This document shows, piece by piece, positions 52,581 to 56,856 of a stretch of 56,856 bases of DNA; the first letter of the stretch is position 1, and each line of letters starts with the position of its first letter. The notes beneath the pieces were generated by a model. That model worked only from the letters and a program-made list of their open reading frames with translations, made no database searches and was not told the DNA's origin. Location: NCBI GenBank assembly GCA_002104905.1, contig MCFE01000572.1, forward strand, positions 1 through 56,856. The letters are read 5' to 3'. Origin of the DNA: Basidiobolus meristosporus CBS 931.73 (taxonomy: Eukaryota > Basidiobolomycota > Basidiobolomycetes > Basidiobolales > Basidiobolaceae). The translations under genes and the position numbers were made by a program.

Positions 52581-52759
52581 ATCAATTTCTACGCCTGAAA
52601 AGTAAGTGAAATGGTTGACTCAAGAAGTAAGGAGTGTAAAAAGAGGCAATAGCCAATCAATGCACACAAATGTAAGAGGTGATAGAGTGTCTGGGACCAG
52701 AAAGTGAGCAAATTGGCAGAAACTAATCAAAAGCCACTAATACATTGCTGTGATGAAAT

Positions 52760-52970
52760 AGACTTGTTCCATCATTCCAGCTGATCATAGTGCCCAATAG
52801 TGCCATAGCATGCCAGATGGTGCCTGATCATGCCACAGAGTGCCAGATGGTGCCATACAGTGCCAATTTGGGATCAAAATTGACATGCATATGACCCTAA
52901 AATATCAAATTAATAACAAAATATACAGCACTTTCTGGCACTATGATCAATGGCACAATGGAACAAGTCT
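52760..52970. mobile_element. short E-family MITE (211 bp) in T5
   Basis: Ends AGACTTGTTCC and GGAACAAGTCT, target duplication AAT at 52757-52759 and 52971-52973. Many GTGCCA-type motifs in the left half (52790-52863). With the MITE removed, the T5 tail fits the T1 tail (GATGAAAAATTTTGAC region). It is not a long palindrome, so it is another MITE type of the same family. Confidence 0.9.
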
Positions 52971-53023
52971 AATATTTTGACTAATTTTTTGGTGAAATCT
53001 GAGGGGCATTTATTTCTCAACAG

Positions 53024-53629
53024 TGTGGTAGGGTAAGCATACCTCCCACAGACAAGTTTATTCATATAGTCATTATGATATACTTATCCATATTTTATCT
53101 TATCAGTATTATCCCATTCTTCTTTTGCCCATATTATCAGTATTATCCCCATATGATGTTTACCCTGATTAGTTATTAGCATTAGTTATCCCAGATGTTA
53201 TTCAGCTTTGTGATCAGTATATGTATCTACATAAGGCAAGTACCTGCGTCAGTACCTGTGGCACATGACCTAGGTCTGTGTTACCATCCCTACCATTTCA
53301 ATACCATATATGGTATTTCTATGTTGCACAGGTTTCAGACTACTGATTCCGGATTGGTTGGATGTGTTATGCCCTTTAGAACCTTCCAGGACATTCTTGA
53401 TATTTTTTTAGCTCATAGTGATGTCATCAAGAATTCCACTGGTGCCTAGAATCTTCTAGAACCTTGTCATTAGTAATCACTTGGCAATCAGGAAAAGTAT
53501 TTAAGGGAAAGCAATCCCTCATCAATAAATCATCCCTTCTAGCAGTAACACTTCTCTCTTATTGATTAGCAGTTGATCACTGCACCTGCCTTCAACAGTA
53601 CATCTCAGACCTGCCATCAAGGAGCTTTT
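53024..53629 (+). repeat. partial ~1 kb-type LTR (relative of 12248-13327)
   Basis: Begins TGTGGTAGGG, like TGTAGTGGGG at 12248. Shares GGCAAGTACC, the TATTTAAGGGAA promoter-like block (53498-53509) and AATAAATCATCCC with it in the same order. Cut at 53630 by the C6 LTR. It inserted in the T5 tail. Confidence 0.55.
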
Positions 53630-53998
53630 TGTTGCAATTTAAGAAGTGATTTGGATGTAAGGAACTTATCAAGAAATAGTGATAATAGTTGAACTGTTGT
53701 TTATTCATAAAGAAGCTCAGTATTTATACCTTTGTAGAAGTAATACAGCTGCAACACTAAGTAGGGAGGGTTTCTCAATATTCAGGAGCATTCTGTAACA
53801 GTTTCAGGGTTAGTACATAATGTTTGGTAATAGTGCTAATTTGATCCTGACTATAGGGGAATAATCATAAGATCATATATCTGGAGAAAGTGGCAAATTT
53901 AAGGCAGTAAATGAGTCCTACAGTGACTAAGACTAGCCTAGAATTGTTAAGTAAATTTTTAGCTGCTGAATGATACCAAATAGTCCAATATTTCAACA
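53630..53998 (-). repeat. Copia-2 3' LTR of C6
   Basis: 369 bp, plus-strand ends TGTTGCAATTT and ATTTCAACA. Family members: 35986-36357 and 50959-51326. A TATA-like 'tatttatacc' is near 53721-53730. Confidence 0.9.
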
Positions 53999-56856
53999 CT
54001 CCCCCTCAACTAAATAATTTCTTAATCCCAATTTCTCTCTAAGGATCTCAAACTGTGGCCTAGCTAGTGGTTTTGTCAATATGTCTGCCACCATTTTGTC
54101 AGTTGGGCAGTAAACCAGCTCTACTAAGTTATTTTCTACAGCTTCCCTCACAAAGTGATGCTGTATATCAATGTGCTTAGTTCTGGCATGATTAGTAGGA
54201 TTTCTAGCTAATGAAATACAACTCTGATTATCCTTGTAAATACATGTTGGTTCACCTGAATTAAAACCTAAGTCTTTGAATAATTTTTGTAGCCATATAG
54301 CCTCCTTAGTTGCTTGACATGCAGCCATATATTTGGCTTCAGTTGTAGATAGTGCCACAGTTGGTTGTTTCTTGCAATTCCAAGTAATAGCTGCACCAGC
54401 ATAAAGAAATACATAGCCTGTGGTAGAGCATCTGTCAATCAGATCTCTACCCCAATCTGAATCACTATAACCATCAAATTTTTGCCTATTAGCTGCTCCA
54501 GAGTATTCCAGTACCATATTTATGGTACCTTGTAGATATCTGAAAATCCGCTTAACTGCTGCAATCTGATCTGATCCATAATTCTGCATGAATTGACTGA
54601 CTATTCCAACTGCTACTGCAATATCTGGACGTGCAGACACCATCAAGTACATTAGGCTACCAACCATTGATTGATAGGGAAAGTTTTGGTCCATATTTGA
54701 GCCGTTTTCATCCATAACTGGCTGAGATTTGCTTAATTTCAGGTTATTGTCCATAGGGGTTGCTGCAGGCTTGCAATTTTCCACTTGAAGCGTCTAAGAA
54801 TGTCCCTGATGTACTTAGACTGATTCAGCACAATTTTCTGCGTAGGTATGTCAAATTTGACCTCAATTCCAAGAAAATAGCTCAATTTTCCAAGATCTTT
54901 CATCTCAAACTTGCTGAAGAGATCTGATTTTGTCTGTTTAAGTGCCTCTTGATCACTTGTAGCTATAATTAGGTTGTCCACATAAAGAACTAGGATGATC
55001 ACACCCTTTTTGAGCTGTTTCACATATATACTGTGATCTGCAGTGCTACGAGAGAACCTAATTTCCTCTAGATATGTGTCAATCTTGTTATACCATGCTC
55101 TGGGTGCCTGCTTAAGCCCATACAACAATTTTCTAAGTTTGCACACCTTATGGGGGCTTTTTGGATCGGTAAAACCTTCTGGTTGCTCCATATATATAGT
55201 TTCTTGCAAATCCCCATTTAGAAAGGCTGTTTTGACGTCCATTTGGTGTAGATCTAGACTGTGTACAGCTGCCAGGGCTAGAACTGTCCTAATAGAGTTA
55301 AACTTGGCAACCGGAGCAAATGTTTCCTTAAAGTCTAGTCCCTGGATCTGGGAATAGCCTTTAGCTACCAATCTAGCCTTGTACTTATCAACAGCACCAT
55401 TTGAGGTTATCTTGATCTTGTAGACCCATCTACATCCTATTGGCTTTCTCCCATTTGGTAAATCTACCAGTTCCCACGTTTTTGCCTCAATCAGTGATTG
55501 GTACTCCTCCTGCATGGCTTGTTGCCACTTAGTAGCATCTGGACCTTGCATTGCCTGTTCCAGATTCTGAGGTTTGGCACATAAGGCAAGATAAGCTTCT
55601 TCATGATCATTGGATGTCTGCCACCAGGATCCAGGGGCATCTCTTATTCTGGTAGATCTCCTAACTGGGATAATCTGTTCTGATCTGGAACTGGTAGAAG
55701 TATCTTCCATCTCTGGCTGGATTTGGTACGTATCTTCTTCATTTGTGTTGATTGCATCATCAGGCAGCTGGCCAATGATTTCTGTGGCTTTCTGATCTGA
55801 ATTCTCCTCAAATACAACGTCCCTGCTCTTGATCAGCTTCTGAATTTTGCCATCATACACTCTATACCCTTTAGTATCTTCACAATACCCAAGAAAGATC
55901 CCTTTTCTACTCTTTGGTTCCAACTTTGAGCGTTTTTTGTCAGGGATGTGATAAAAAACATCACTGCCAAAGATCCTGAGGTGCTGGAGATCTGGTTTTT
56001 TGCCTGTATATGCTTCAAAGGGTGTAGAATCATGTAGTGCTGTTGTTGGGCATCTGTTCTTGATGTATACAGCGGTAGCAACAGATTCAGCCCAAAACTT
56101 GTAGTCCATTCCCTTATCATGTAGCATAGATCTTGCCATCTCTACTATTGTTCTATTTGCATGTTCTGCTACTCCATTTTGCTGTGGAGTATGAGGAACT
56201 GTGGTCTGTTGAAGTATACCAGTAGACAAGCAGTATTTTGTAAACTCCTTTGAGCAGTATTCTCCTCCATTGTCACTTCGTAGTACCTTCAATTTACACC
56301 CAGTTTGTGTTTCTGCCATGTTCTTGAAGTGCTTAAACGTCTCTAAAGCTTCATCCTTTGTTTTGAGGAAGTACACCCATGTATATCTTGTCTTGTCATC
56401 AATAAACGTCATAAAGTATCTCTTGGCTCCAAAGGACAGTGTTCTCATGGGGCCACATATGTCTGAGTGTACAATAGCCAATATTTCGGTGGTATTAATG
56501 CCTTCTGAGCTCTTGAAACGTTGCCTAGCTTGTTTGCCATATGAACATCCCTTACAAACATTCAATTTGATCGGAATTGAGTATTTTAGGCCCAAAACAA
56601 GCTGATTTTTCACCAATTGGCTCATTTTCTGTTCCCCTATGTGTCCTAGCCTCCTATGCCACGTCTCCCAGTTGGTTTCATCAGTTTCAGCAATGTTGAC
56701 ATACTCAGGTACTATGATCTTGCATTGTAACTTGTATATATTGTGATCTCTGATTCCCGAAGCTAATTTTTGTCCATTTTCACTCAGTATTGAGCAGCTC
56801 AGCTTAGTAAAACGAATTTCAGTCCCTGAGTAGTTGCTTTACTGACTGAGAGTAGG
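53993..56856 (-). pseudogene. Copia-2 pol of C6: integrase, RT, RNase H
   Basis: Order on the minus strand: GAG-pre-integrase (TWHRRLGHIGEQ, about 56675-56640), integrase (TFIDDKTRYTW, RSDNGGEYCS, NGVAEHANR: all three catalytic acids), RT (CRWVYKIK, KTAFLNGDL, YGLKQAPRAW), then YVDNLIIA near 54978 where active copia RTs have YVDD, so catalysis is probably lost. A 1-nt frameshift lies near 54780, after which RNase H follows (FDGYSDSDWGRD, STTEAKYMAACQA, ARTKHIDIQHHFV). The frame stops at TGA 53993-53995, inside the LTR (bases 4-6). Another frameshift is near 56820. Confidence 0.88.

Larger units (their letters stand above)
51327..53023 (+). mobile_element. tnp2 element copy T5 (accessory gene side)
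   Basis: Reverse orientation compared with T1: only the first transposase codons (minus; start codon at about 51337-51339) remain beside the LTR. The divergent spacer and the accessory gene follow, then the non-coding tail to 53023, with a MITE at 52760-52970. The tail matches T1 9705-9930 inverted. Confidence 0.75.
53630..56856 (-). mobile_element. Copia-2 element C6, 3' part, runs off right edge
   Basis: Minus-strand Ty1/copia element of a second family: 3' LTR 53630-53998, a polypurine tract GTTGAGGGGGAG (53999-54010), pol to the window edge. The 5' LTR and gag are outside. It has the best preserved copia pol in the window, but with two frameshifts and a changed RT active site. Confidence 0.9.

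Overview
The window looks like a transposon graveyard in a filamentous fungus. A basidiomycete (probably Agaricomycete-type) genome fits best. The reasons are the tnp2-type transposases with a C-terminal block ending in FWEFPME, the mix of Ty1/copia and Ty3/gypsy elements with short (0.35-0.39 kb) LTRs, and strong loss of CpG to TpG/CpA in all older copies. The only sequence that looks like host genome is the first ~1.5 kb, where a CpG-rich reading frame with a good translation-start context runs off the left edge on the minus strand. No rRNA, tRNA, CRISPR or prokaryotic features were seen.

Layout, left to right. 1-1.7 kb: partial host gene and unique sequence. 1.7-9.6 kb: Copia-1 elements. 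C1 (+, 1874-4112) carries a nested solo LTR. It meets head to head with C2 (-, 4113-7370), followed by an LTR (7371-7720) and a partial duplicate of C2's pol, C3 (-, 7721-9595). 9.6-23.5 kb: T1, a two-gene tnp2 (CMC/CACTA-like) element with an accessory gene (-) diverging from the transposase (+). T1 is broken by a ~1.08 kb solo-LTR-like insert, a 734-bp foldback MITE and a ~7 kb insert. The ~7 kb insert contains E1 (16642-22942), a two-gene DDE_4/Harbinger-like transposon, which in turn contains a second copy, E2 (17355-20782). 23.5-28.0 kb: half a foldback MITE, Copia-1 C4 (-), and tnp2 copy T2 (-) carrying a second foldback MITE. 28.0-32.65 kb: gypsy G1 (-) with both LTRs and a 4-bp target duplication. 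32.65-36.8 kb: unclassified repeat R1, tnp2 copy T3 (-) with a third foldback MITE, and Copia-1 C5 (-) with a Copia-2 solo LTR.

36.8-47.65 kb: tnp2 copy T4 (+), split by the young, almost intact gypsy G3 (36845-43616, 5-bp target duplication) and by a G1-family solo LTR. G3 has gag, pol and an unusual third ORF downstream of integrase. 47.65-53.0 kb: half MITE, repeat R3, decayed gypsy G2 (-), repeat R2, a Copia-2 LTR, and tnp2 copy T5 (accessory gene only) with a 211-bp MITE. 53.0-56.86 kb: fragment of the ~1 kb LTR, then Copia-2 element C6 (-), whose pol is almost open but has the RT motif YVDN instead of YVDD.

Two systems seem least described: (i) the E family, with a DDE_4 transposase, an unknown basic accessory protein, 3-bp A/T-only target duplications and MITEs built from two copies of one end; and (ii) gypsy G3, with its third ORF (about 390 codons, one internal TGA). 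CpG decay gives a relative clock: E1 is older than E2, and G3 is young, its LTRs differing at 5 of 386 positions, 4 of them CpG losses. No element is clearly intact, but E2 and G3 come closest.
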